Shown here in pieces: positions 1-8,627 of a stretch of 64,000 nucleotides of DNA (within the stretch, counting starts at the first letter, position 1; every line of letters begins with the position of its first letter). The stretch comes from an uncultured Muribaculum sp. (GTDB lineage Bacteria > Bacteroidota > Bacteroidia > Bacteroidales > Muribaculaceae). A program made the translations under genes and the position numbers. The notes beneath the pieces are model-generated. The model saw nothing but the letters and a program-made list of their open reading frames with translations, ran no database searches and was not told where the DNA came from. Location: the NCBI GenBank assembly GCA_910587665.1, contig CAJUMZ010000002.1, positions 1 through 64,000 of the forward strand. Reading direction: 5' to 3'.

Positions 1-19
1 TTGCATGGCTGAAAAATGA

Positions 20-59
20 AAAGAGGCCGTCTAAAACTTGTTAGACAGCCTCTTTATTT
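20..59 (+). terminator. Rho-independent-type terminator of a gene left of the window
   Basis: A hairpin with arms AAGAGGC-C-GTCTAA (21-34) and TTAGAC-A-GCCTCTT (41-54) closes over a 6-base loop and is followed by TTTATTTT. It would end transcription of a gene lying to the left of the window if that gene is on the plus strand. The stem is nearly symmetric, so it could serve either direction. Confidence 0.75.
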
Positions 60-123
60 TACGACAAAATTACTTGTCCCTGTCAAGCCTATATACCAGT
101 CAATTACGCCACCATCTCCTATG

Positions 124-190
124 ATGTTACATGATAAGATGCTTATGTTACATCATCTTTTGGCACAGTTTTTCCTATAACTTATTTTTG
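124..190 (+). promoter_or_regulatory. Candidate HTCS operator plus Bacteroidales promoter
   Basis: Two copies of GTTACAT lie at 126-132 and 147-153, exactly 21 bp apart. Five bases later comes a -33 TTTG (159-162), then 20 bp, then a -7 TATTTTTG (183-190) that fits the known Bacteroides promoter pattern TAnnTTTG. The same arrangement appears before GH5 (47,941-48,027) and, with a weaker -33, before the GH43-SusC operon (43,946-44,033). The inference is that the HTCS at 4590-8627 binds here and activates the two plus-strand genes that follow. Confidence 0.75.
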
Positions 191-250
191 CACTACCTAA
201 AACAGATATAGAGGTAATCTTTTAATACCAATCAAAAGCATTAATTAAAA

Positions 251-2629
251 ATGAATCGATTATTATTGCTGCTATCAGGATGTGTGGCTCTTTATGCCGG
301 CGCGGCAGAGTTGAATTTCCACGATTTTGAAAACAACTCTGTTGGCGATGTTTTTACAATGAAAAATATTGGCGGAGGTGAGGTCAATGCCACTGCGACT
401 GTGGCTGTAGACAAGACAAATGCCGACAACAAGGTACTGTCGGTAAGCTGCAAGTCATGGGATACCTATGTAGAGTTCCCGCTACCCGATGGAATCACGG
501 GACAAAATTTCTGCGACAATTTCCAGACACTCGAATTTGACCTGTATCGCCTTGAGTCGTCTAATGATGACTATATGAATTTTGTTGTAAAGCTCGGCGA
601 TGATGTGCTATACAGCGATGAGGGTTATCCCAATCAGGGAAATGAAGAAACATGGCAAAGAGGTCGCAGTTATAAGCTAAAAAATGTAAAGAATAACGCT
701 ACAGTGCTTTATATCGGTCTTCACAATGACAAAGCCGACTATTATCTCGACAACATACGCCTCTCAGGTATGCCCTCGCAAAGCACAGGCACTGTCACCT
801 GGACAGGAAGCGTATCTGATGTATGGGACATGGCTACCACGGCTAATTTCACCGACGGCACAGCAGCGACCGTGTTCAATGAAGGCAACAGTGCCATCTT
901 CAACGATGATCCCGGTGCCCACCAGACAGTCAACCTTGCAGGCTCAATAAGAGCGTATGACGTGACTTTCAACAATAACCGTCACGCCTATACCCTTCTT
1001 CCCGGCGAAGCGGGGGCAAAGCTTACCGGTCGGGGCAGCCTGACTGTTGACAACGGTGCCGTAGTTAAAATCGGCGTGGCAAACGAGCTTGAAGGAGGCA
1101 CCAACCTTAAAAACGGTTGCCTGAAACTCGCGTCGGTCAATGACGTTGCCGGTTTCGGCAAGCAAATCAACGTTACCGAAGGTACTCTTGACTTCTGCTT
1201 CAACAACACCGACAAAAGTTATCTGAATCTTCAGGCGCCAATAATGCTCAACGGCAAGACACTCGATGTGTACACCTCCCGCTACACCAATTGGACATCA
1301 ACAGTGAGCGGAACAGGTGACATCAACGTATATTGTGGCGGCGAACGCTCTTACATGGGCGACCAGAAAAATAAGGTGACTCCCGACTGGAGCAATTTCT
1401 CCGGAACGGTAACCGTATATCCTTATAAGGAAGCAATCTCGACCGCAGGCTTCTACGGTCTTGTATTCGAGGCAAACAAATCCGATTTCAAGCCCGATGA
1501 ATGCAATATCTCGCGTAGTAACCAAGTGTTTAAGAACTGTAAGGTAGTAGTTACCGACGGAGCCGCACTTGCCTGTGACGGAAACGGGCTGAGAGGCGTT
1601 ACCATCGGTGACCTGGAACTTGAAGAAGGATCCCGGCTTTACGGCTATATAAAGGCGTCGGCCTCGGCACGCACATACTTTGTAATCGGATTAACCGATA
1701 ACGACGGACTGCTTGCCGGCCGCATGTGTCCTCAGGAAAAAGACGGCAAGGTCCTTGCCGGACAAGAACTTGGAATAATCAAGCGTGGAAACGGCACCTA
1801 CACTATTACAAATAACACTAACTGTCTTTCAGGCGGGTTAAAAGTTGACGGCGGCAAGGTACTCGTAAACAACGACGCTGAAGCGGCTCGCGCAGGCAAG
1901 CTTACCGGTGGCACCGGATCTACCGCCGGAACTATCTATGTCGGTACTAACGGTATCCTCGGCGGTTCGGGCAACATAGCCGGCTATGTAAACGTATATG
2001 GTACGGTACAACCCGGAAACGACAATATCGGTACCCTCACATTTGCCGACTTTGCCACTGACGAACAGGTCACTGTATGCCTTCGCCCGACCGCTCGCTT
2101 TGAGATCGAGCTCGGAGCTGCCGGAAACGACGTGATCAACATCGCCGGTCCTATAAGCTTCTACAATCAGACAGAAGACTTCGAGGAAAGCGACAAAATG
2201 CCGGTAGTCAAGCTGACCGTCGGTCCTGACGCAGCGGTAAAATCCGGAGATGAATTTACTGTGGTCACTGCCAAGTCAAAGGAATCACTTGACGAGATCA
2301 CCAAGTGGTCATTCGCGCTTGATGCGCCGGAAGGATGGCGTCTTGAAGAGCGTGAAAGCGCAGAAGGCTATTCTGTAGTACTTGTGGCAGCCAATCCCGC
2401 TTCAATTGAAAACGTTACAGACCGTTCGGGCTTTGAGGCATATGTGGCAGGCGACAATCTCTATGTAAATGCCCCGGAGGGTGACATTGTGAATATATAC
2501 ACCCCTGACGGGAAGCTTCTGAATAGCCTTACCGCATCGGCAGGCACTGATACTGTACCCGTTAACGGAATGGATGGCGTTATCATCGTGAATTGCGGTA
2601 CGCAATCAGTAAAACTAACAGTAAAATAA
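251..2629 (+). CDS. Secreted protein with CBM-like N-terminal module, autotransporter-type beta-strand repeats and sorting-like tail
   Basis: The first 19 residues form a signal peptide. Residues about 20-172 make a jelly-roll-like module (FHDFENNSVGD at its start, YYLDNIRLSG at its end) that closely parallels the N-terminus of the next gene, a GH10 xylanase. The middle is rich in Gly, Asn and Thr, and around residues 525-600 it carries the pattern of autotransporter-associated beta-strand repeats (GGLKVDGGKVLVNN, then GGSGNIAG and VQPGNDNIGTLTF). The last 80 residues resemble the C-terminal sorting tails of Bacteroidetes secreted proteins (VNIYTPDGKLL, ending in KLTVK). No catalytic motif was recognised. 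It sits 19 bp before the xylanase behind a candidate HTCS-controlled promoter, so a role in binding xylan at the cell surface is likely but inferred. Confidence 0.8.
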   Translation: MNRLLLLLSGCVALYAGAAELNFHDFENNSVGDVFTMKNIGGGEVNATATVAVDKTNADNKVLSVSCKSWDTYVEFPLPDGITGQNFCDNFQTLEFDLYRLESSNDDYMNFVVKLGDDVLYSDEGYPNQGNEETWQRGRSYKLKNVKNNATVLYIGLHNDKADYYLDNIRLSGMPSQSTGTVTWTGSVSDVWDMATTANFTDGTAATVFNEGNSAIFNDDPGAHQTVNLAGSIRAYDVTFNNNRHAYTLLPGEAGAKLTGRGSLTVDNGAVVKIGVANELEGGTNLKNGCLKLASVNDVAGFGKQINVTEGTLDFCFNNTDKSYLNLQAPIMLNGKTLDVYTSRYTNWTSTVSGTGDINVYCGGERSYMGDQKNKVTPDWSNFSGTVTVYPYKEAISTAGFYGLVFEANKSDFKPDECNISRSNQVFKNCKVVVTDGAALACDGNGLRGVTIGDLELEEGSRLYGYIKASASARTYFVIGLTDNDGLLAGRMCPQEKDGKVLAGQELGIIKRGNGTYTITNNTNCLSGGLKVDGGKVLVNNDAEAARAGKLTGGTGSTAGTIYVGTNGILGGSGNIAGYVNVYGTVQPGNDNIGTLTFADFATDEQVTVCLRPTARFEIELGAAGNDVINIAGPISFYNQTEDFEESDKMPVVKLTVGPDAAVKSGDEFTVVTAKSKESLDEITKWSFALDAPEGWRLEERESAEGYSVVLVAANPASIENVTDRSGFEAYVAGDNLYVNAPEGDIVNIYTPDGKLLNSLTASAGTDTVPVNGMDGVIIVNCGTQSVKLTVK

Positions 2630-2648
2630 CAATCAACCTTACATCATA

Positions 2649-4397
2649 ATGAATCGTATATTAATCAGCATCCTATGCTCAGCCGCTGCAATGACGGCTA
2701 CAGCCGATGAAAAGATACTTTTCGATTTCGAGAATTACAACATCGGTGACGCCATACCCATGCGCGACTACTTCAGTGAAGACGGGAGCACCGCTTCCAA
2801 GGCGGAAATCACAGCCGACCCGACAGGAAAAGCGGGAAAGGTGCTTCATGTGAAAAACGCGAGCTGGAATACCCTTGCCGAATTGACGCTCGGCAACATA
2901 TCCGCCGATGAAATCTCAGAATACGAGATGATCGCATTTGATCTTTATCGCCCGGCAACCGAAACTGACCATTATCGTCAGTTCAGGTGTGGCATTGGCG
3001 ATGAATATCTCCATGACGTTGAAAATGAATTCTTACATCAGGGAGATGTCGCAAAATGGGTGGGCCGCACCTACCGCATAAATCCGGTAAGCAGCACAAG
3101 CGACAAATTTTATATCGGGTTTAACAGTGTAGACATGGAATACTATCTCGATAACATCCGAATTATCTCCATGGACAGCGACTACGACATGAATAATCCG
3201 GAAGAAACACTTCGCTACCATGCCGACAAATGCGGCATAGGAATCGGTTGTGCCGTACCGTCAAGCTGGGCGGGAGTGAATGTGAACAACGACAATGACA
3301 TAAAAGTAAAAACCACCTATAAAAATTTTAATATCGTTGTTGCTGAAAATTGCATGAAACCCGACGCCACCCAAGGGAGTCAGGGCAACTTCAATTTCAA
3401 GGAAGGCGATGATCTTGTGAAAATGGCTGAGCGTCACGGCATGGAAGTGCGCGGACACACTCTTGTATGGCACTCACAGATTCAACCCTGGATATCTTCC
3501 AACGGTTATAAAAATGATAAAGGCAACAATGGCAAAGGCTATAACCGGGAGGAGTTGTTGCAGATCATGAAAGATCACATCACAAAAACCATGACACATT
3601 ATAAAGGAAAAGTCAGGGAATGGGATGTTGTCAACGAGTGTCTTGACGATGACCAGAGCATAGTGCGCAATAACCCTACAAAATACAACATGCGCAAATC
3701 GGTGTGGTACAATGTAATCGGCGAGGATTTCCTTGACTCGGCATTTGTATACGCACATCGCGCCGACCCCGACGCAATACTTTATATAAATGATTATGGT
3801 GCCGATTACAAGGGCGATGCCAAAAGCGAGGCATATTGCAATCTTGTAAAGCGGCTTCTGAAGAGTAATATACCTGTACATGGCGTAGGCTTCCAATGTC
3901 ATCTCGGTCTTGGCGTTGATGCCGGGCGCTTTGAAAATAATATCAAGCGTTATGCCGACCTCGGAGTTGAGTGCAGCCTCACGGAGCTTGATATCACGAC
4001 TTGGGATGCAGGCAATCAGGATCAACACATCCGCCAGGGAGAGGATTACAAGGCGTTGCTTAACGTTGCTCTCAAATATGACCATGTACGCAATTTCGTA
4101 GTATGGGGCATAACCGACGACAAGTCATGGCGTAGCCCTGACCCATTGCTATTCAAATCGGATTGCTCTCCGAAATATGCGTTCTTCGCCCTCCGCAACA
4201 CCCTTGAATCATGGGCAAAAGAGCATGCGGCCGGCATTGAGGACATCACTGTTGACATGCAGCCGGAGCTTGCACCTTATGTCGATGTATACGACATCTC
4301 CGGTCGACTTGTGCGTCAACAGCTTGACCGCGACGAAATCAGCAATCTTGACCCGGGACTTTACATAATCGATCATAAGAAGATATTGATAAGATAA
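2649..4397 (+). CDS. GH10 endo-beta-1,4-xylanase with N-terminal CBM-like module
   Basis: This enzyme should cleave internal beta-1,4 bonds of xylan. After a signal peptide (residues 1-19) comes a module of about 155 residues shared with the preceding gene (FDFENYNIGD to YYLDNIRIIS). The GH10 barrel follows, with the family motif GHTLVWHSQ, the acid/base Glu at about 330 in WDVVNECLDD and the nucleophile Glu at about 446 in LTELDITTWD. The C-terminus (VDVYDISGRLVRQ, ending HKKILIR) looks like a sorting tail, so the protein is probably exported to the surface. It is cotranscribed with the gene 19 bp upstream and followed by a hairpin terminator. Unlike the GH10 at 28,925-31,135 it has no insertion in the barrel and no lipobox. 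Confidence 0.95.
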   Translation: MNRILISILCSAAAMTATADEKILFDFENYNIGDAIPMRDYFSEDGSTASKAEITADPTGKAGKVLHVKNASWNTLAELTLGNISADEISEYEMIAFDLYRPATETDHYRQFRCGIGDEYLHDVENEFLHQGDVAKWVGRTYRINPVSSTSDKFYIGFNSVDMEYYLDNIRIISMDSDYDMNNPEETLRYHADKCGIGIGCAVPSSWAGVNVNNDNDIKVKTTYKNFNIVVAENCMKPDATQGSQGNFNFKEGDDLVKMAERHGMEVRGHTLVWHSQIQPWISSNGYKNDKGNNGKGYNREELLQIMKDHITKTMTHYKGKVREWDVVNECLDDDQSIVRNNPTKYNMRKSVWYNVIGEDFLDSAFVYAHRADPDAILYINDYGADYKGDAKSEAYCNLVKRLLKSNIPVHGVGFQCHLGLGVDAGRFENNIKRYADLGVECSLTELDITTWDAGNQDQHIRQGEDYKALLNVALKYDHVRNFVVWGITDDKSWRSPDPLLFKSDCSPKYAFFALRNTLESWAKEHAAGIEDITVDMQPELAPYVDVYDISGRLVRQQLDRDEISNLDPGLYIIDHKKILIR

Positions 4398-4417
4398 TCG
4401 TTAGACATCTATTTTGT

Positions 4418-4480
4418 ACAGAGCTGGTACAGGGCAGGTAAAAACGGCAGTTTTTTACCTGTCCTGCACTCTGTTAAAAA
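4418..4480 (+). terminator. Terminator after the plus-strand GH10 gene
   Basis: CAGGGCAGGTAAAAA (4430-4444) pairs with TTTTTTACCTGTCCTG (4451-4466), with one G-T pair, and the outer arms ACAGAG (4418-4423) and CTCTGT (4469-4474) extend it. It lies 20 bp after the xylanase stop and separates the enzyme pair from the HTCS gene. Confidence 0.75.
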
Positions 4481-4528
4481 CCGATTGTTAAACGCCCAGG
4501 CATCACGTACAAAATCAGAAAATTTCGC

Positions 4529-4536
4529 TAAATTTG
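4529..4536 (+). promoter_or_regulatory. Candidate -7 element for the HTCS gene
   Basis: TAAATTTG matches the Bacteroides -7 consensus TAnnTTTG and lies 53 bp before the HTCS start, downstream of the terminator. No clear -33 TTTG is seen at the usual distance, and no GTTACAT repeat is present, so the regulator is probably made at a low constitutive level. Confidence 0.45.
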
Positions 4537-4589
4537 CACTAACGAAACCAACTTGAACCTCAGTCATTAAAACAAGCACCTTAAAATCC

Positions 4590-7500
4590 ATGACTATAAA
4601 AAAAGTTATTTTGCTATTGTCATTGGGCTGCTTAGCCTTGATTCAGGCGAAAGCTCAGTCTCACAGATACTTCTCATCCAACCATGAACTGTCAAGCAAC
4701 CTTATAACCCAGATATTTCAGGATAGCTATGGCATGATGTGGATAGCGACTGAAGGAGGTCTGAATCGCTACGACGGATCAAAATTCTCCGTGTACCAGA
4801 ATATTCCTAATGACTCTACTTCATTGACTCACAATTATGTCAACCTGGTGTTCGAGCTTAACGACCGCCGGCTGCTCGTCAGCACATATGGAGGCATTCA
4901 GCTTTATGACCGCAGTGCCGACCGGTTTACCAAGAAACTCGACGTAGTGACCGACGACGGCAATATAAAAGTGCATCCGGTAGCGCGCATAATGGAGCGG
5001 AAAAACGGAGATATACTGCTGCTGACCGATGACATCGCAAGACTGGAAAAAATAACCGGCGACAAGTTGGTGGTAACACCGTTGAAATGCGATAAGCCTA
5101 TTGAGGGCACTCCCTTCTATGCCATAGAAGACAATGACGGCAATCTTTGGGTGCTGAGTGAAAGCAATGAAAACAAGTTGCTATACCGCATCGGTAAAGA
5201 CGGACACCTGACCCAAATCGACAGGCATCCGGCAAAAAGATTCCTTGAGACCATCATGACAGACAATGACGGAAAGATCTACATCGGAAGCCTCCGTACA
5301 GGCCTTTACCGCTACGAGCAGGCTACCGACTCGTTTACTCACTTCACTGACGACAATGGAATCGACCTCTCGATAAAAAATCTGATGTATGACCCGGTAA
5401 GCGGACTGATTTTCATAGCCACCGACGGGCAGGGTCTCAAAACATTCAATCCACGCACTGAACTGATAAAAGATTTCTTCCTGGGCAACCTTGACTTTAA
5501 TTTACCTGGAGAGAAAGTACACCATGTTCTGAAAGACAATTTCGGCAATTTCTGGCTCGGTATATATCAGAAAGGCGTCGTGATGTTCCCCGAAAACCAA
5601 AGCACTTTCGGATATATCGGAAATCGGTCGGTAATCCATAATGTCATCGGCGACAAGTGTGTCACCTCCCTGCGCAAAGACAGGGACGGCGTACTTTGGG
5701 TGGGCACTGACAAGGGCGGTATATATGCCCTCAATCCCGACCTCACGCTCCGTCATCATTACCAAAAGGGATTGCCTACCGTAATAATGGGCATGATGGA
5801 TGCCGGCAACAAACTTTTCATCGGCTCCTACATCGAGGGATGGGGAGTCCTTGACAAGGAGAGCGGACGGTTTGAATATATCGAGGCCGATGACACCCGC
5901 ACGGCGCTTAGCGTCTATGGGTTTACCCGTGACGACAAGGGGAAGATGTGGATAGCGTCCATGGGCAACGGTGTGCTAACCTACGATCCAGGGCAAAACA
6001 AGGCTATCGGCAACAAGGCCATCACCGCCAAGATTAATCCATGGGTAGGTGACATCATGTATTCCCACAATACGCGACGGCTGTTTCTCGGCACATACGA
6101 CGGATTGTTTGCCGTTGACAACTACAACGGAGAGTCGCCAAATGTGTCTCACCTCAAACCGGGCACCATCGTGTATTGCATCCGCGAAGACGCAGGAGGA
6201 AAGATATGGTGTGGCTCATCAAGCGGATTGTTAAGCTACGACCAGGAATCGGGTAAGATAACAACTTATACCACCGCCGACGGATTGCCCACAAACACCG
6301 TCTACGCCATTCAGGGAGAAGGGCTCAACGCGCTGTGGCTGAGCACAAGCTCGGGGCTTTCACGATTTGACATCGCCGCAGGAAAATTTTCCAACTTCCA
6401 TGCCGACAATGGGCTTCAGAGCGACGAGTTCTATAAAAACGTGTCATATAAGGACAGCCGCGGAATCATGTATTTCGGAGGGACCAACGGCATAACGTTT
6501 TTCTCACCCAACGAAATTAAAAACCGAGGTAAAAAATACAGCACAAGGATAGTCGATTTCTATATCCACGGCATCCCCGTCAAAGCAGGCATGAAATCAG
6601 GCATACGCGATATCATCGACAAGCCCATCTATGAAGTTGACAAAATAAAACTGTCACATAATGACAATTCATTTTCAGTCGAATTCAGCACTTATGAGCT
6701 GAACCGGACCGAATCGGTCGTATTCATGTATGCCCTTGATAACGACGAGTGGGAAACTCTCCCATATAATGTCAACCGCGTAAATTTCAGTAATATTAAC
6801 CCGGGTGTCCACACACTGCGCGTCAAGGCGGTGGACAACGACGTACATTCCGACGAGATCTCAATCAAAATCGACATCGCCCCCATATGGTACAACTCCA
6901 CCATTGCACGCCTCATATACATCCTCATCGCCGCCGCTATCGCATGGTACATCTGGCTACAGATTAAAAACAGGCAGAGGCAGAAACGCGAAAAGATGGA
7001 GAGCGAAAACGCCGACAAGATGAAGGAGGCACGCCTGCAGTTCTTTACCAACATTTCCCATGAGATACGTACTCCCATGACCCTCGTCATAAGCCCGCTC
7101 GAAAAGCTTATCAAAAGCGACAATGACCCGACACGGCAAAAAGAGTACAAGCTTATCCACCGTAACGCCAAGAGGATACTCCGCCTTGTCAACGAGCTTA
7201 TGGATATACGCAAAATTGACAAGAGCCAGATGCACCTGACTTTTTCCGAAACCAATCTTGTGTCGCTTATCGACGACCTCTGCGTAACATTCTCACAGGT
7301 AATCGCCGACCACAATATCACCCTTTCGTTCAATCATGAGGAAAAACCGGAAATCAAGGCCTGGGTTGACGCGGTGAATTTTGACAAGATTATAATGAAC
7401 CTGCTCTCCAATGCCGTGAAATTCACCCCTGACGGCGGCAAAATAGACATTGATCTTACAACAGGCGTGAATCCTGATGACAACTCCCCGCTCGGTGAAT

Positions 7501-8627
7501 ATGTCGAAATATCGGTCACCGACACAGGCATCGGCATACCGGAGGAGGATCGCAAACACATATTCAACCGATTCTATCAAGTCGATTCGAGCAATATAAA
7601 AGGCACCGGAATAGGCTTGCATCTCGTAAACTCTCTTGTACAGCTCCACCACGGCACCATTGAGGTAAGCGACAATCCTGACGGACAAGGTACCCGGTTC
7701 ACGATTCGCATACCGCAGGGCAACTCTCACCTTAAAGTGAGCGACATTGTGCTTGAACCTACAGTCACCGAAAAGATACATCATGCCGACGCTCCGCTTG
7801 TTTCCCAACCCGATCCTGAAGAAGAAAGCAACTCTAAATCGCTATCTTCCGAGCGCGTGCTCGTTGTGGAGGACGACGAAGAGATACGCCATTATATCAG
7901 CAACGAATTGTCGGTGCGTTACAAGGTCGACGAGTGCAGCAACGGCAAGGAGGCTCTTGATATAATATTCAAGAAAACACCGTCGCTCATAATCAGCGAT
8001 GTGATGATGCCGGAAATGGACGGACTTACACTGACCCGACGCATCAAGAAAAACATCAATCTGCAGCATATCCCCGTGATTCTCCTTACGGCAAAGACTC
8101 AGGACACCGATAACATCGAGGGACTGAAATCCGGAGCCGACGCATACATTACAAAACCGTTCAACATCGACGTACTGATGTCTACGGTCGACAACATGCT
8201 TGTCACCCGTAAACGCCTGCGCAACATCTACAGCGGAAATCAGACTCACGATGCAAAGGTCAATATCAACGCCTCGTCAAACGATGAGAAGCTTATGGAG
8301 CGTATCATGAAGGTGATTGACAAAAATATCTCCAATCCCGACATTACGGTCGAAATGATTGCAGGGCAGGTAGGCATGAGCCGTGTACACCTCCATCGCC
8401 GTCTCAAGGAGCTGACCAATCAGTCGCCGCGCGACTTCATACGCAACACGCGTCTCCGACAAGCGGCAATACTCATGAGTGAGAAGCATCTCAGCGTATC
8501 GGAAGCGGCAATGCTCACCGGCTTTAAAAACGCCAATAACTTTGCGACATCGTTCAAGGAGCTTTTCGGCATGACACCGACGGAATATATTAACTCTGCG
8601 GCAAATAGGGGGGGAGAATCGTCATGA
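4590..8627 (+). CDS. Hybrid two-component system sensor/regulator (HTCS)
   Basis: This protein joins a sensor kinase and its DNA-binding regulator in one chain. In order: a signal/anchor at the N-terminus; two seven-bladed propellers of Reg_prop repeats up to about residue 690, with motifs such as GMMWIATEGGLNRYD and GVLWVGTDKGGIYALN; a Y_Y_Y domain; a membrane helix near 770-790; a HisKA domain with the phospho-acceptor His at about 824 (NISHEIRTPMT); an ATPase domain with N, G1 and G2 boxes (NLLSNAVKFTPDGG, DTGIGIPEE, GTGIGLHL); a receiver with the phospho-acceptor Asp near 1137 (ISDVMMPEMDG); and an AraC-type double helix-turn-helix at the C-terminus. Known HTCS proteins bind an oligosaccharide in the periplasm and switch on the adjacent locus. 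Here the ligand is probably a xylo- or arabinoxylo-oligosaccharide. It overlaps the next gene by 4 bp. Confidence 0.97.
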   Translation: MTIKKVILLLSLGCLALIQAKAQSHRYFSSNHELSSNLITQIFQDSYGMMWIATEGGLNRYDGSKFSVYQNIPNDSTSLTHNYVNLVFELNDRRLLVSTYGGIQLYDRSADRFTKKLDVVTDDGNIKVHPVARIMERKNGDILLLTDDIARLEKITGDKLVVTPLKCDKPIEGTPFYAIEDNDGNLWVLSESNENKLLYRIGKDGHLTQIDRHPAKRFLETIMTDNDGKIYIGSLRTGLYRYEQATDSFTHFTDDNGIDLSIKNLMYDPVSGLIFIATDGQGLKTFNPRTELIKDFFLGNLDFNLPGEKVHHVLKDNFGNFWLGIYQKGVVMFPENQSTFGYIGNRSVIHNVIGDKCVTSLRKDRDGVLWVGTDKGGIYALNPDLTLRHHYQKGLPTVIMGMMDAGNKLFIGSYIEGWGVLDKESGRFEYIEADDTRTALSVYGFTRDDKGKMWIASMGNGVLTYDPGQNKAIGNKAITAKINPWVGDIMYSHNTRRLFLGTYDGLFAVDNYNGESPNVSHLKPGTIVYCIREDAGGKIWCGSSSGLLSYDQESGKITTYTTADGLPTNTVYAIQGEGLNALWLSTSSGLSRFDIAAGKFSNFHADNGLQSDEFYKNVSYKDSRGIMYFGGTNGITFFSPNEIKNRGKKYSTRIVDFYIHGIPVKAGMKSGIRDIIDKPIYEVDKIKLSHNDNSFSVEFSTYELNRTESVVFMYALDNDEWETLPYNVNRVNFSNINPGVHTLRVKAVDNDVHSDEISIKIDIAPIWYNSTIARLIYILIAAAIAWYIWLQIKNRQRQKREKMESENADKMKEARLQFFTNISHEIRTPMTLVISPLEKLIKSDNDPTRQKEYKLIHRNAKRILRLVNELMDIRKIDKSQMHLTFSETNLVSLIDDLCVTFSQVIADHNITLSFNHEEKPEIKAWVDAVNFDKIIMNLLSNAVKFTPDGGKIDIDLTTGVNPDDNSPLGEYVEISVTDTGIGIPEEDRKHIFNRFYQVDSSNIKGTGIGLHLVNSLVQLHHGTIEVSDNPDGQGTRFTIRIPQGNSHLKVSDIVLEPTVTEKIHHADAPLVSQPDPEEESNSKSLSSERVLVVEDDEEIRHYISNELSVRYKVDECSNGKEALDIIFKKTPSLIISDVMMPEMDGLTLTRRIKKNINLQHIPVILLTAKTQDTDNIEGLKSGADAYITKPFNIDVLMSTVDNMLVTRKRLRNIYSGNQTHDAKVNINASSNDEKLMERIMKVIDKNISNPDITVEMIAGQVGMSRVHLHRRLKELTNQSPRDFIRNTRLRQAAILMSEKHLSVSEAAMLTGFKNANNFATSFKELFGMTPTEYINSAANRGGESS

